Positions 32,271-43,121 of a stretch of 64,000 bases of DNA are shown piece by piece (the first letter of the stretch is position 1; each line of letters opens with the position of its first letter). Origin of the DNA: Glandiceps talaboti (Eukaryota > Hemichordata > Enteropneusta > Spengelidae); the NCBI RefSeq assembly GCF_964340395.1, contig NC_135568.1, positions 16,419,776-16,483,775 on the forward strand. The letters are read 5' to 3'. The notes under the pieces are model-generated. The model was given only the letters and a program-made list of their open reading frames with translations, did not search any database and was not told where the DNA came from. Made by a program: the position numbers and the translations under genes.

Positions 32271-33470
32271 GTATTATATTTAAATTCTAAATAAACAGCC
32301 TGTATACACCATGTAATTGACGTCTTCTGACACTGTAAGTGAATATATCGCTTGGGTCTTGTACAAATGATACAGTCGTGAAAACACAAACGGAAGAAGG
32401 TTGACAAAGAGACCGACAATATATACCATGACAGCTTGGTCATCAAAATCACAGACAAGTAAGAAACGCACGCGCAGTTCATGGAAAGACATTGATTTCT
32501 GTTATGTTTTCATGTCATAGTTGACAAACTCGAATCGACTGTCTTTGCGTAGTTACCTAGTCTGTAAGTTCGGACATTTGTGCCACGTTATCAGCTACCA
32601 GTCGTGGCGGTTTCTAATTAGAAGCCTGATAGGGCTGTCCTTTATATCTTACAGTCTATACTTTGCCCTTTGATAATCCGCTGTAAGTACTAGTACTATA
32701 TCTGTTGACTGCCGTCACTTCTCAGTAATTCTATGAATAGGATATTGTTATAGTGTGTTCATGCGGGTAAAAAGTTATGTCTATTCGTGTTTCTAGAATA
32801 ATATACGATCACTGTTGAATTCATTCCAAAATTACAAATAATCAAAACTTTGTAGCTTTCAACCTGGGTTCTCTGCAGTAGGGGTGTCAAGTCACGTGTT
32901 GTTTACTCATCATAATATCATTTCAAGATTGCTTCTAGGTTTTTGTCGAATACTGCGACTTGACCGTAATGTATTTTGTCACAAAGTGGTGGCATATTTT
33001 ATAGTAGAGTTTATTGGCCGGGGCTGGCGACATCAAGTTGACCGGTCAGTCTTGATGACAAGATATGGAAGTCGGAAACATGTTTACTCGCATATAATTT
33101 CAGTTAAGAAGTAAATTAGCATATTATGTTTCGACAGATGGCTGGAAAGTAGATAAACATGTTGATTGAATTTGCATATACTATGAAGGACACCTGGTGG
33201 TAATTATGATCATCCAATCGTTTGTGGCAAGAGATTTGTATTGACATTGGTGTGGACAATATTGTTTGACAGTTCTGGGAGCTGATCTCCAGAACTGATC
33301 TGTGATCATGGAGATAAATATAGCTCCATGCTGTGATGAACTTACTACGTTGCTGATGTATGCTGTTGGATTCCTGTATTGCGCGGAACTGTACATTTCA
33401 TCAGGGAACAGTTTCGACTACGATTTATGTGTGTTGCAGTATCCACAGGGGGTCCCAAGTCTGCGCTTCT

Positions 33471-34440
33471 ATACAAGACGAAAGAGAAGATACATCGAAC
33501 ATTGCGAGTATTCAAGTTTTATTTGCCACAATCAGTGCTCACTAATTCTCAAGTGTACTCTAAGGTCATAGATTTAAGCATAGTTTTTTTCATACTAGCA
33601 ATTTCACTGTACAAAGTGTTGTATTTTTTTTTATTTAGCGAGACATTAGACCAAGTTAAACCTGTGACATCTGTGTGTGTGAGCTCTTTCTTATTTCCTC
33701 AGTAATTGTGGTCCCTTCCCCATCCTGTACATTTGAAAATCTCGGCCTTTGTGACAGTTTTACTGTTCTACAATGTCGAGTACCGTTCAGAAAGACACAG
33801 TGTTAGAGATAGCAGTCTGACTGCAAATGGAGTCGGTGGAGACCATTTACTTGCAAATCTCATTAACTGTCAGCGATTGATGGATAGAGTTTGTGAAAAT
33901 GCTAATAAAATAGCCATCAAGGTGTGTACGCGGCACTATTAAGAACCTCCCCCCCCCAAAAAAAAAAAAACAAACAAAAAAACACCGAAAAACAAAAAAC
34001 AACTTGTTCTCGCAAACCAGAGCCGTTATTTTTTCCGTAACACTGCGAAATAATGGAAAAGGATCTTTTTCATGGGGAATGGGGATGAGGAAGGGTTGCC
34101 GGTTGAGGGCGATCTGTAGACGTAGACCTAACTCACTGATAAATTTATAAGTTAGTCATAGTAGAGCTGGTTTATTAAAAACCGACAAAATAACAAGTTC
34201 AAGTTGATTTAAAAAACACGACATCAGCTTTTTCAAATCATTACTGTATAACTTGCAGGGGAAATATATTTTTAAAAAGAAAAAAAAGTAAAATAAAAAG
34301 AGTAAAAGTTGACAATAAACAATAAATAAATATTTGTAAACAAATATGACAAATTCCAAATCCCCGTGTTTACTGAGATGTTGAAGAGTGGACTTTGGAC
34401 CTGAGTCTCTTTTGCTCCGAAGCAACTTGACATTCGAACG
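33471..34440. other. Gene-free spacer
   Basis: Contains a C8-A12 run (33950-33970) and AT-rich sequence. No frame shows coding character, including the 108-residue one at 33379-33705. Confidence 0.4.
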
Positions 34441-34595
34441 CCCCGAACAGGTAACTAGAGTGACTAGTCTGGAATCTGCAAGTTGCTGGCGGATCGTGTC
34501 GCTTCTTCATAAACTTTCTTATTTCTGTCGGGATGTTTGAAGCCCATAGGCAAGGTTAAGATTTGAACCACGATTATGCCTCTGTCGACCAAGCA

Positions 34596-34596
<1 letters not shown>

Positions 34597-34682
<86 letters not shown>
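34597..34682. repeat. (TA)43 microsatellite
   Basis: A pure TA run forming the left border of the first palindrome. Confidence 0.95.
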
Positions 34683-34683
<1 letters not shown>

Positions 34684-34735
34684 CTTGGTGAGTATCAATC
34701 GGCTAAGACAGTGCTCTATACCGCAGTGGCGTAAT

Positions 34736-34873
34736 AGTTTTGGTAGTACTGGAACTCTTTCTTGTTTGTTACTCGGAGTTTCACGCATAGTGCGATCATC
34801 ACAGAATTGTCTGATGATCGCACTATGCGTGAAACTCCGAGTAACAAACAAGAAAGAGTTCCAGTACTACCAA

Positions 34874-34877
<4 letters not shown>
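34736..34877. mobile_element. 65-bp-arm palindrome flanked by (TA)n
   Basis: The arms 34736-34800 and 34813-34877 are perfect or near-perfect complements (AGTTTTGGTAGTACTGG... / ...CCAGTACTACCAAAACT) around a 12-nt spacer. Both sides are TA repeats. The left-arm start GGTAGT.CTGGAACTCTTTCTTG recurs next to another TA array at 45727-45750, so this is a mobile family inserting at TA runs. The right half contains the hammerhead motif. Confidence 0.75.
34807..34847 (+). ncRNA. Hammerhead ribozyme motif, type I, minimal
   Basis: All core parts are present in order: stem I strand TTGT (34807-34810), CTGATGA (34811-34817), stem II CGCA-CTA-TGCG (34819-34829) flanked by T on each side, GAAA (34831-34834), stem III AC / GT closing a TCCGA loop (34834-34842), cleavage-site base A of GTA (34843), and ACAA (34844-34847) pairing with TTGT. 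The very short stem III is like the minimal hammerheads known in Penelope-like elements and retrozymes. Weak points are a U-U mismatch at the base of stem II, a 4-bp stem I, and competition from the long palindrome. The opposite strand reads CTGTGATGA and lacks the exact core. Confidence 0.6.

Positions 34878-34964
<87 letters not shown>
34877..34964. repeat. (TA)44 microsatellite
   Basis: A pure TA run between the first and second palindromes. Confidence 0.95.
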
Positions 34965-34969
<5 letters not shown>

Positions 34970-34989
34970 CTTAACACTGAGTTTCTATA

Positions 34990-35171
34990 TATAAATGATA
35001 TCATGAACCATACAGTTCTAACCCAAATATTTCGAAGAGACTGAGCTCCTCTTCATCATTAAAGTGCAACAGAACTTGACTTGTTTGACAGAACTGGAGA
35101 CCCACCGATGAAGAGGAGCTCAGTCTCTTCGAAATATTTGGGTTAGAACTGTATGGTTCATGATATCATTT

Positions 35172-35174
<3 letters not shown>
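34990..35174. mobile_element. 68-bp-arm palindrome flanked by (TA)n
   Basis: The arms 34990-35057 and 35107-35174 are complements (AAATGATATCATGAACC... / ...GGTTCATGATATCATTT) with a 49-nt spacer. The right half reads CCGATGA, GAAGAG...CTCTTC, GAAA and an ACCCA/TGGGT pair. This resembles a decayed hammerhead, but the core is altered and stem III cannot form. Confidence 0.7.
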
Positions 35175-35264
<90 letters not shown>

Positions 35265-35286
35265 AATATATATATATATATATATC
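35175..35286. repeat. (TA)n microsatellite
   Basis: TA run with one CAAA break at about 35263, joining the second palindrome to the 3' part of the SINE. Confidence 0.95.
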
Positions 35287-35871
35287 TTTGATCTTTGATC
35301 CTATGCGCTTATAGAAGTTGCAATTGATTGTAATTTGGATGCCTCCCAGGAGTTGAGGGAATTATATTTAGCCAGGGGCTAATATATACCAAGGTCCATG
35401 CAGCGACGTTGAACATTGCAAATAGCCAATTCCGGGTAATACCCACTGTACTACGCATGCCCAGAAACATGAGAAGACATGTTGTTGTAAATACAATAGA
35501 TGGGACTTTCCCTTCGGAATCCCACCAAAATCCCCGTCTGAGACAATAAGATATTGGTCTATTTATACATCTCTTTAGTCATGGTGTGCAGACGTCTGAT
35601 TTCTTAAGATTAGGGTCAGTGCTAATTGGGACAGGGTTTGGTATTTACGACCTAAGTCGTTTTAAATTTATTGGCAGTGGACACACTACTATGATATGGA
35701 ACACCTGTTCTTTGTTTGCTACTCCGATGTCATTAACATCATGTGGCCTGGATACGCACGGCAAAAATGAGCAATGATATATATTTTGAACAAAAAGACA
35801 CAATCACCCAAATTTGCTGAAGTCCGTATATAGAAAGTTGATAGTCCCAATAAGCACGAAATTTTAAAACG

Positions 35872-35876
<5 letters not shown>

Positions 35877-35955
<79 letters not shown>
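35877..35955. repeat. (TA)n microsatellite
   Basis: About 39 TA units without an adjacent palindrome. Confidence 0.95.
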
Positions 35956-35961
<6 letters not shown>

Positions 35962-38951
35962 ATACAGTTTCATCATGCGTTAATCTTGATTCTTCCGATC
36001 GGTACGAGTACTGTTAAACTGTGCCATTGCGCATGCTCTGAAGTAATTTCTACACGCCGAGGAGAATGCCTAGGTTCGACGTAGCAATAGTGGCTCGAGG
36101 AAATTGACCAACGCCTGAACACTCTAGCACGTACGGTTTACACTCATCGTCGTAATCACATCCCCTTTTACGGCACCGTCCAAGCGGTGCTCATGAATAT
36201 TTATAATTTCAATGAAATCCTGAAAAGTACATACAATGACAGATAACAGAGTACATCTTTCGTTGCTTCAACACAAATATGTTCTCTGACTTGCGAGAAT
36301 GGGTTTACTAGACTCAAAATAAACCACCACTCCGACTCTGTCCCGGCACACTTTGCATAGCCCATAGCTATAGCTACAGGTGAGTAACTTTTTTATAACA
36401 ACCTGTGACTGCTGACTGGAACGGTCCAGCCCCAACACGCTGATGACATAGTCACCGACTAACATGGTACAATTTAAATGCTTTGTGACATGTGTTCTGT
36501 TTAATCCAGGGTCGTTGGTGGCTCCATTTAAAGTTCTAAATCATTGGTTGCAAGCATGTCCGGAAAATGAGTTTAAATAGAAAGCCACCTCTAGACTAGT
36601 CTATATCTGATGGACATTCGGACTTTCTGTCGGTCGCTTTGCACCTGAAACATGCATCGAGGGCGGAACGATCTAGCGAGTGATGAGTTACCATTAGATC
36701 TAGAATTACAGCAGATTTCACAATACCGTTCAATGGCTCTGTTTGATACAACCACGCAGAAATCAATAAGAAACTATACATAGTACACTTTAACAAGATC
36801 GCAATTGATTGCAAAAAGCCTCAGACAACATGACGCGATCGATATGTAATTATGTTTTGACGTCTGCATTTGATGTCTGCAATATCTCATTAACTTCAAG
36901 CTACATCCTACATATCTGACATGCTTACAAATGTAAGGGTGCTGCGACAACTAATGCTTACTTGCAAATATAGTCCGTGCAGCCTTCTAATAGAGTGTTG
37001 TCTTCCGACTATAACTCATTTGCCCAATATCACACGTACAGTAGCTGCAACAATAACTTAAATACTAGAGCTAAAATCAATGCACTTTATTTTGGAATAT
37101 ACACTCATTGATACACGTGTCGGCTTTTAAAACGCCCTTATCTCTCTGGTTAGCATACTATCCCTGCAGCCAGAAATACTGATATGATTAAACTGTACTC
37201 CTCTGTCCTACCATGTCCCCAATTATTCAGTTAGACTGATAGACGTACACTAGTTGTTTAATTGCTCCCCTAAAGTCTTCAGCCAGTATCCATAAACAAA
37301 TGGCAGAACGTATGCTCGACCCAACAACTTCTAGAAGTTCGGATGGCCATACTATTCTATCCAGTTGACGATCATGACGTCATGATTCCAAATACTGTGA
37401 TTTAAATGGACTATAGAAAATGTTCTTAAAAGACCCCAACATTTGCGTCGATTCATTGCCTTTCTGAACTGAAGGGTGACCATCTTACCTAAGGCTTGAA
37501 TAATTTCATCACAACACTCCTAACACATCTCTGAAATATGCCTGCATGGAAGGTTTACTAAGGAGGATTTCGCCAAATATTACATTTAAAGTTCAGACTC
37601 GCTTTGAATAATGTTGAATAATGTCTGAATAATTTGTCTCGCGTGATCTCACCTAGTGTATTTCGGAAGTAGACGGCCCGCCTCCTCCCGAGAAACACTA
37701 AAACATGGGAGTAATCCAGCCATTAGTTTTGAGTCAAAATCTTTGAATTTTAAAACTTTTCCACGAAGTGGCAGACCTAGAGTAACATAGCTTTAGTTTG
37801 ATTTTAAACAATTGTTCTTTTAGAGTAACTTCAGGAGGAACACCCCTCTAATTGAAATCAGACCAATCCATTAGTATAAGCCACATTCTTCCTTCTTTCT
37901 TCTGTATTTTTGTTACCTCCTTTCATCTTTCTGCACTTATGCCACGTTGTAGTAAGCATTTTAGTTTTCCTCTTTTCGTGTAATATCTAAATATTAATAT
38001 TGTTATTACGTTGACATTACAACTTCTGCAGAACGCCTGTGTTCTTTTATTCACTAAATACGTGACAATTCAGTAGCTAGCTGTTTAGTAGATTCATACC
38101 CTGGTTTGTATTTGTAGTAATGGTCGTGCCTTGAATATCGCAGGGCATTGAGCTGACTAACTTTAGTATATAAAGCTAATTTTCAAGATGATAAACTACC
38201 AGAATCGTCATCACGTTCTACTAGGTGAAGTATGTCTGGGGTTCTTCCCTCATATCGATCATCGCCAAGAAAATAAATCTGTTATAAATATTTATTTCTC
38301 GGACAATTCCAGAATGGAATCTCTTACCAATGTCCACACAACAATCAAATCAGCACTCTCGAGATATCCAGCATTGATATCACCGATCTCAAAGATCGTG
38401 CTCACCCTGAACATGAGTGCGAACTAAAGGACGCCGCCAGCGTTACGCCTGTGTGATGATAATCCTTGGGTGTTACAAACACATAACACAGATGAAACAT
38501 CATTGTTGTAAATTTATCACATGCCTCCTTGAGTTACGGTGACACACATTCCAATAGTTTTATTTTCGTTATGATGGCGGAAATATATGTTCTGGTCTGA
38601 TAGTGTGAAAGAATGAAAAGAGATACTACGGATAAAACAGATGCCACGGAAACACAAAGCATTAGATTCCCATCAGTAGTTGATTAAATGGAGCTATAGA
38701 GTAGTGAATACCTATTTCTGTTGTAATCTGAGGTCATAAAATGAAAGTCTAGTTGTTGTACGTCTTGCTTGATTTTTTAGATGATTGATCTTGATTTTCT
38801 CTCTCCACCGTATAATAAAATGGCTTACTTCAACATGCGCACATGCCATGTTTACCACCAACAGTGGTAGTCTAATGATATTAAGGAGTTGATATCAAAT
38901 GATGACGTTATCACGTTCCCACATGACTTATACAGACTGGAGGTTGAGTTT
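35956..38951. other. 3-kb region without recognisable genes
   Basis: The stretch 36895-37030 is a decayed piece of the duplicated block (CATATCTGACATGCTTAC, GAGTGTTGTCTTCC). Otherwise no coding frame, repeat array or inverted ends were identified on either strand. Confidence 0.5.
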
Positions 38952-38959
38952 GTAGTAAA

Positions 38960-39065
38960 CTAGTCTTGGTTACCCAGACTCTCGCTGTTGGGGGCTCTGC
39001 CTACGTGACCTTTCCAAGCCTTGTAGAAGAGCCCCCAGCGGCGAGAGTCTGGGTAACCAAGACTA
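38960..39065. mobile_element. 106-bp MITE with 8-bp target duplication
   Basis: A nearly perfect palindrome: CTAGTCTTGGTTACCCAGAC..GGGGGCTCT on the left and its complement on the right, with a spacer of about 28 nt. GTAGTAAA is repeated at 38952-38959 and 39066-39073. An 8-bp duplication points to a hAT-type transposase. The few arm mismatches suggest a recent insertion. Confidence 0.75.
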
Positions 39066-39339
39066 GTAGTAAAGGGAACAAAGTAACCAATTGCAACATA
39101 TAATGATTATGTCACACAGTCAATATGTGATAGATTACTTCTGACTTGCACTGTTCAGCCTTTCCCCAGCAGGAGATTAAGCTAGATTTTCGGTAGTATT
39201 TGCTCGTTTGACTATACGTGAAGAGAGATCGTAGAACATCGAACCCAACGTTTAGCAACCTATACTAGATTATAAATGAATCGATTTTCAACTGTTGAAA
39301 AGATCACATATCGATTGCACAGTAAACATGCATTATAAG

Positions 39340-39700
39340 TAACACTCGGCTTATTTTACGTCGAATACGCTTTGGTGTCTAATCCCTAGCTGAACTAAGT
39401 TCCGGGTCTCTGAATATCGTATTTATTCCCATTCATAGAAAAAAATCTTTCAAATGTTAAAGCGGTAATATAGATGAAAGTGGTTATTTACTTTAGATTT
39501 TTGACTAGTAATAAAACAACTTAAAAAGACACATTGTGGAACAATGTAGACCATTTCCGCCTTTGTAACTCAATAATTGCATAAACAGTGTGTTATTACA
39601 GATAAGGAAGTGGTCTATAAATAAACTGGGTAAGCACACGTAATCGTACTACGTCATGTACAGTTTGTGCATGTATCTCTCATTTCCTCATATATTCAAA
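39340..39700. repeat. Local tandem duplication, copy 1 (pairs with 40520-40900)
   Basis: Shared stretches are TTACGTCGAATACG / TTAGACGTCGAATACG, ATTCATAGAAAAA, ACTCAATAATTGC, ACAGATAAGGAAGT, AAACTGGGTAA / AAATTGGGTAA and CATGTATCT. The unit spacing is about 1.17 kb because of the insertion at 39.7-40.2 kb. Some of it also resembles 9420-9500. Confidence 0.65.
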
Positions 39701-39716
39701 CATCAAAATCGTTTCA

Positions 39717-40160
39717 TGAAGGGGTTAGTGCCATGAGGGGCTAACTCCATTTTTTGGTGTGATTTTTCACTTTTAACAATTCACAAATTAGTTCATGTGT
39801 AAATTCTGATCTAAAAAAAATCAAACTTTCTTCTGAAAGACAACCCCGACAGGTAAAAAACGTGAATTAAAGTTGGCTCACAGCCAAAAGGGTATCTAGT
39901 GTTTGTTTTTGCTATTTTCTAAAAATCATATCCTTCTCAAAGGCCCCGACTACGTATCCATATTATCCAACAGTTCACTGTTCCTTCTCATGTCTCACCA
40001 AACACTGTTAGGGGAGAAGACATATAATGGAAAAAAGACCCCGTGATTTTAATTTGACTTAGGGTTATAAGGGACTAGCGCCTAAATGATACATTTTGGT
40101 CTTATGCTCATGATTGCTATTTTGTATACTAGTTTTACCCTTATGGCACTAACCCCTTCA
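39717..40160. mobile_element. 444-bp element with 23-bp terminal inverted repeats
   Basis: The left end TGAAGGGGTTAGTGCCAT is mirrored by ATGGCACTAACCCCTTCA at the right; the next bases (GAGGG / AAGGG) also pair. It lies between the two halves of the local tandem duplication. No coding frame and no clear target duplication were found. Confidence 0.6.
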
Positions 40161-40191
40161 AGTATTCTGTCAGGTCGTACACAAATACAGC

Positions 40192-40194
<3 letters not shown>

Positions 40195-40276
<82 letters not shown>
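40195..40276. repeat. (TA)41 microsatellite
   Basis: Pure TA run close to the right end of the 444-bp element. Confidence 0.95.
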
Positions 40277-40277
<1 letters not shown>

Positions 40278-40519
40278 CACCTGCGTGTATGATTTCAGTT
40301 ACTTTGTACAAAGTAAGAAACCTTGATGTTTGAATTAACGAATAGGACATGGGGACTATCATGTTGGGACAAGTCTATTGCTAGCCGACTATAAAAGAAA
40401 TATATAACTCTATATTTGTGTGTTTATCAATACAGAATTACGACAGCACAAATTGTTCTTTCATTCTTGATAGAGAACACTCTTGACATGTGTAGAACTA
40501 AATAGCAGGTAAGGAACCA

Positions 40520-40900
40520 TAGGCTTATTAGACGTCGAATACGATAGGGTATGTAATCACTGGCGGAATTAGGTTCTGTGTCTATTACTAAAAGGACCCC
40601 CTGGATGTCGTATTGATTTCATTCATAGAAAAACACTTTCAACTGTTGAAGTGGTAATATGCATAGAAGTGTGTATCTACTTTAGATATTTGTAAAAAAA
40701 CAACAACTATACTATGCTTACCTGTCGATGAGAAACCTTTTTTTAACACAGACGAAGTCCGCGTTTGTTTACTCAATAATTGCGTTAGCAGTGTGTCGTG
40801 TTTTTACAGATAAGGAAGTAATTTATAACTAAATTGGGTAAAGACAAATAAGTCACACTAAGTCATGTCCAGGTTGTACATGTATCTGTCACTTCTATCC
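40520..40900. repeat. Local tandem duplication, copy 2
   Basis: Partner of 39340-39700, diverged by many substitutions and small indels. Confidence 0.6.
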
Positions 40901-41017
40901 TCATCCAATATCAATTTTGAGTGAAGCTCTCTTCATAGATTGTTGTCAGGGGTTACTGTACTGAGTTGTTATTCTCCACTGCCGGTGTTTACTAGCTTGA
41001 CGCGTTATGCTACTCTA

Positions 41018-41210
41018 CCCTGAAGAAGACCTCCTGTGTGAGGTTGAAACGTTGGTAATAAAGTTTAACGTAAACAAAAGGACTAACTTGTTATTCCTTT
41101 TATCAAACCCAATTTTACACTTTCTCAAGTCCATGTTTCCAAGGTTGGCTTATTATTGTAGCTGGACTGAGTGTAGCTTCTGCAGCAAACTTTGCAATAC
41201 TGTCTTATTC
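41018..41210 (+). mobile_element. Penelope-like terminal fragment with hammerhead-like core
   Basis: CTGAAGA (41020-41026), stem II GACCTC-CTGTGT-GAGGTT, GAAAC, loop GTTG and GTA (41055-41057) follow hammerhead order (CUGANGA, stem II, GAAA, short stem III, GUH). One extra A sits before stem II and stem I is not convincing. AATAAAGTTTAACG and the next 130 bp match the 8.87-kb fragment. Confidence 0.45.
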
Positions 41211-41579
41211 TCACCGACAGAGATGCTGTCGGAATTTTGAGGAAAGAACTGTGCTAATACGTGTACAACGTATTACAAAGGGAACAGTCGAGTTGTCGTC
41301 ATCAATCTCATTTTTTTAGTTGTTTTTCCTGTAGGCGAGTTTTGGCGACTGTAATAGTATACTAGTATTTATATAGGGGTTTGTTTCTTGTTTATGCAAG
41401 TCGTTGTACACAAGAACTCTGAACTGATTTTCCGTAGACAACCTGGATTTCAGGATATGTATTGTGTATATAGTGCAAGTACCAACGTACTCTAACTATA
41501 TTCCGTAAGGGGGTTGATATCAATACTTCAATGTAGAATAAAAAACAAAATTCTTTTACTTTGGGGTGTTTTTTTATAG

Positions 41580-41870
41580 CCATTTTAGTTCGACGTGCTC
41601 ATCCTACAAAATTGACTTTACTTTTAATGGATGTTTTGTACCCCTTAATATAATAATATGTGTCTTTAAAAATGTCAAATTGAGAAATGGAAGATTTTTT
41701 GCTATAATAGTAAATGCATGGCACTGAAATAAAGTAAAGTGTCAACAAAAGTATTTGGAATTTTTCTTAACTACATATTGGCTTTATATTCATAGTATTA
41801 CGATACTACTATATACTGATTTGAAAAGTGATTGTGCAGTTTGTTGGGGTTGGGTGTCTGAGGTCGAAGT
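41580..41870 (-). repeat. Dispersed repeat, copy 2 of 3 (reverse)
   Basis: The reverse complement matches 44615-44890, for example TTTTAATGGATGTTTTGTA against TACAAAATATCCATTAAAA. Confidence 0.6.
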
Positions 41871-42322
41871 ATAAGAATCTAGTTGTTTTATCCCACAGTG
41901 AACTCTGGATCTCATCCCTAATGAGTACGGTGATTCGTACACAGTGTGATGGCCTTTTGGAACACTGCACTATGCTACGTGTAAAGGGGTTGTTGTATCA
42001 GTGAAGAAAGTCAAAAGCTTGATTCATGTTTTAAGAAAGCAAGATTTAAAGTAACAGTAGTAAAAGTCGCAATTGAAAATACAATTATGCACAAACATAT
42101 AGTGCTGACTGGTAATCTGAAAAATAGTCAATGTGAAAAAAACAACTTAGAAGTCTTAAACATCCTGAAAAGGTTTAGTAAGAAAATGATGCGAAAGTGT
42201 TTCGAATCACAATACTCACTCACACACAGTCAACGGAAAAATAAAATAAATTTTTAGCAAAATTATAAGAACACCGTGTTAAATTCATCATTGCCATGAT
42301 GTAGTATTGACTGCTTACTTAC

Positions 42323-42662
42323 GTTTATCACAACAAGTCCTCCACCATCCATTTACACATGTACAAGATGACGTTAAAGGAGTACCGTGACCATGGCAAC
42401 CAGGATTATTGCAACCAGTCTTGAAACCATGAAATGAATATGAACAAGTACCACCACAACACTCTGCCCTTACTTTATGTCGAGATCGTGTCTGTGTACC
42501 ACCTGTACCACACTGTAAGGAACAGGAGGACCACGGAGTCCAGGAACTTAATACGCAATTCTTTGGTGGAGGAGGGCGTGAACGTCGACGATTGCAGCAA
42601 GTACCAATCGATGTCAACAATCCAAAAAGTATTGCAACCAGAAGATAGTGCACAGATGTCAT
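42323..42662 (-). CDS. Secreted TSP1-EGF small protein, copy 6, divergent member
   Basis: Intact 340-nt first exon, phase 1, donor GTAAGT at 42322-42317. I choose MTSVHYLL at 42662 because the signal-peptide hydrophobic run starts right after it; the upstream in-frame ATG lies in leader sequence. The signal peptide (LLVAILFGLLTSIGTC) and linker (CNRRRSRPPPPKNC) match neither subfamily. TSP1 reads SSWTPWSSCSLQCGTGGTQTRSRHK. The EGF part CTCVNGWWRTCC is closer to a textbook EGF (GW) than in the other copies. All twelve framework cysteines are present, plus a CC near the expected signal cleavage site. Flanks do not align with the duplication blocks. Confidence 0.87.
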
Positions 42663-42795
42663 TTTACCATGATATTTATGGCGACAACGTAACGATGGCA
42701 ATAAAGAGAAACACGTCGATACAAGGTATCAGATAAGACTGTAGGTATGTGTATGAATTGAAGTAATTTATGTCAGATTGCACACAAACACAGCC

Positions 42796-42806
42796 TATAT
42801 ATATAA
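42796..42806 (-). promoter_or_regulatory. TATA box of copy 6
   Basis: TTATATATATAGG on the minus strand, about 137 bp upstream of the chosen ATG. It is followed by GTGTTTGTGTGCAATCTGAC, a variant of the leader motif of copies 1 and 2, which ties this divergent copy to the same promoter type. Confidence 0.55.
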
Positions 42807-42829
42807 CACATTCCTCATGTAGGATGTGA

Positions 42830-43100
42830 TGACGGGTACATTTGCAAATCGATTTGTAAATACAAGTGAAAATGAAAGTGAATTTGAAATGAAAGTCGAT
42901 TTACAAATGCAAGTGAAAATGAATTTGAATTTGCAGATGTAAATGAAAATGGAAACAAATTTAAAATGAAAATCGATTGGCAAATGCAAGAGACAACAAT
43001 GAAAATCGCAAGTGAAAGTGAATTGAAATGAAAATCGATTTGCATAATTATGCAAGTGAAAATGAAAACGAATTCAAATCGGTTTGAAATGCAAATGAAA
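42830..43100. repeat. Degenerate minisatellite, AAATGAAAATCGATTTGCAAATGC-like
   Basis: Irregular units of about 40-60 bp combining ATCGATTTGCAAATGCAAG and TGAAAATGAATTTG. The same words reappear at 44228-44270 beyond the Helitron-like element, so the element interrupted this array. The two overlapping Ile/Phe-rich minus frames are artefacts. Confidence 0.75.
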
Positions 43101-43121
43101 AAAATACCGCCAATGGCGTTG

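Larger units (their letters stand above)
30620..33470. repeat. Tandem segmental duplication block III (with TSP1 copy 5)
   Basis: Starts at CAACTTGAAGGTTTGGTTCGTA (30637) and follows the order of block I to GGGGTCCCAAGTCTGC (33459), after which homology fades. Confidence 0.75.
34441..35470 (+). mobile_element. tRNA-derived SINE split by TA repeats and two palindromes
   Basis: The left part (34441-34596) matches the 5' SINE region: GTCTGGAATCTGCAAGTTGC and AAGGTTAAGATTTGAACCACGATTATGCC. The right part (35287-35470) matches its 3' region: ATCCTATGCGCTTATAGAAG, CCATGCAGCGACGTTGAACATTG and CTACGCATGCCC. The 15.6-kb SINE has AACAGTATATAATTTGG across the junction, so everything between 34597 and 35286 was added at a native TATATA. 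Confidence 0.75.
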
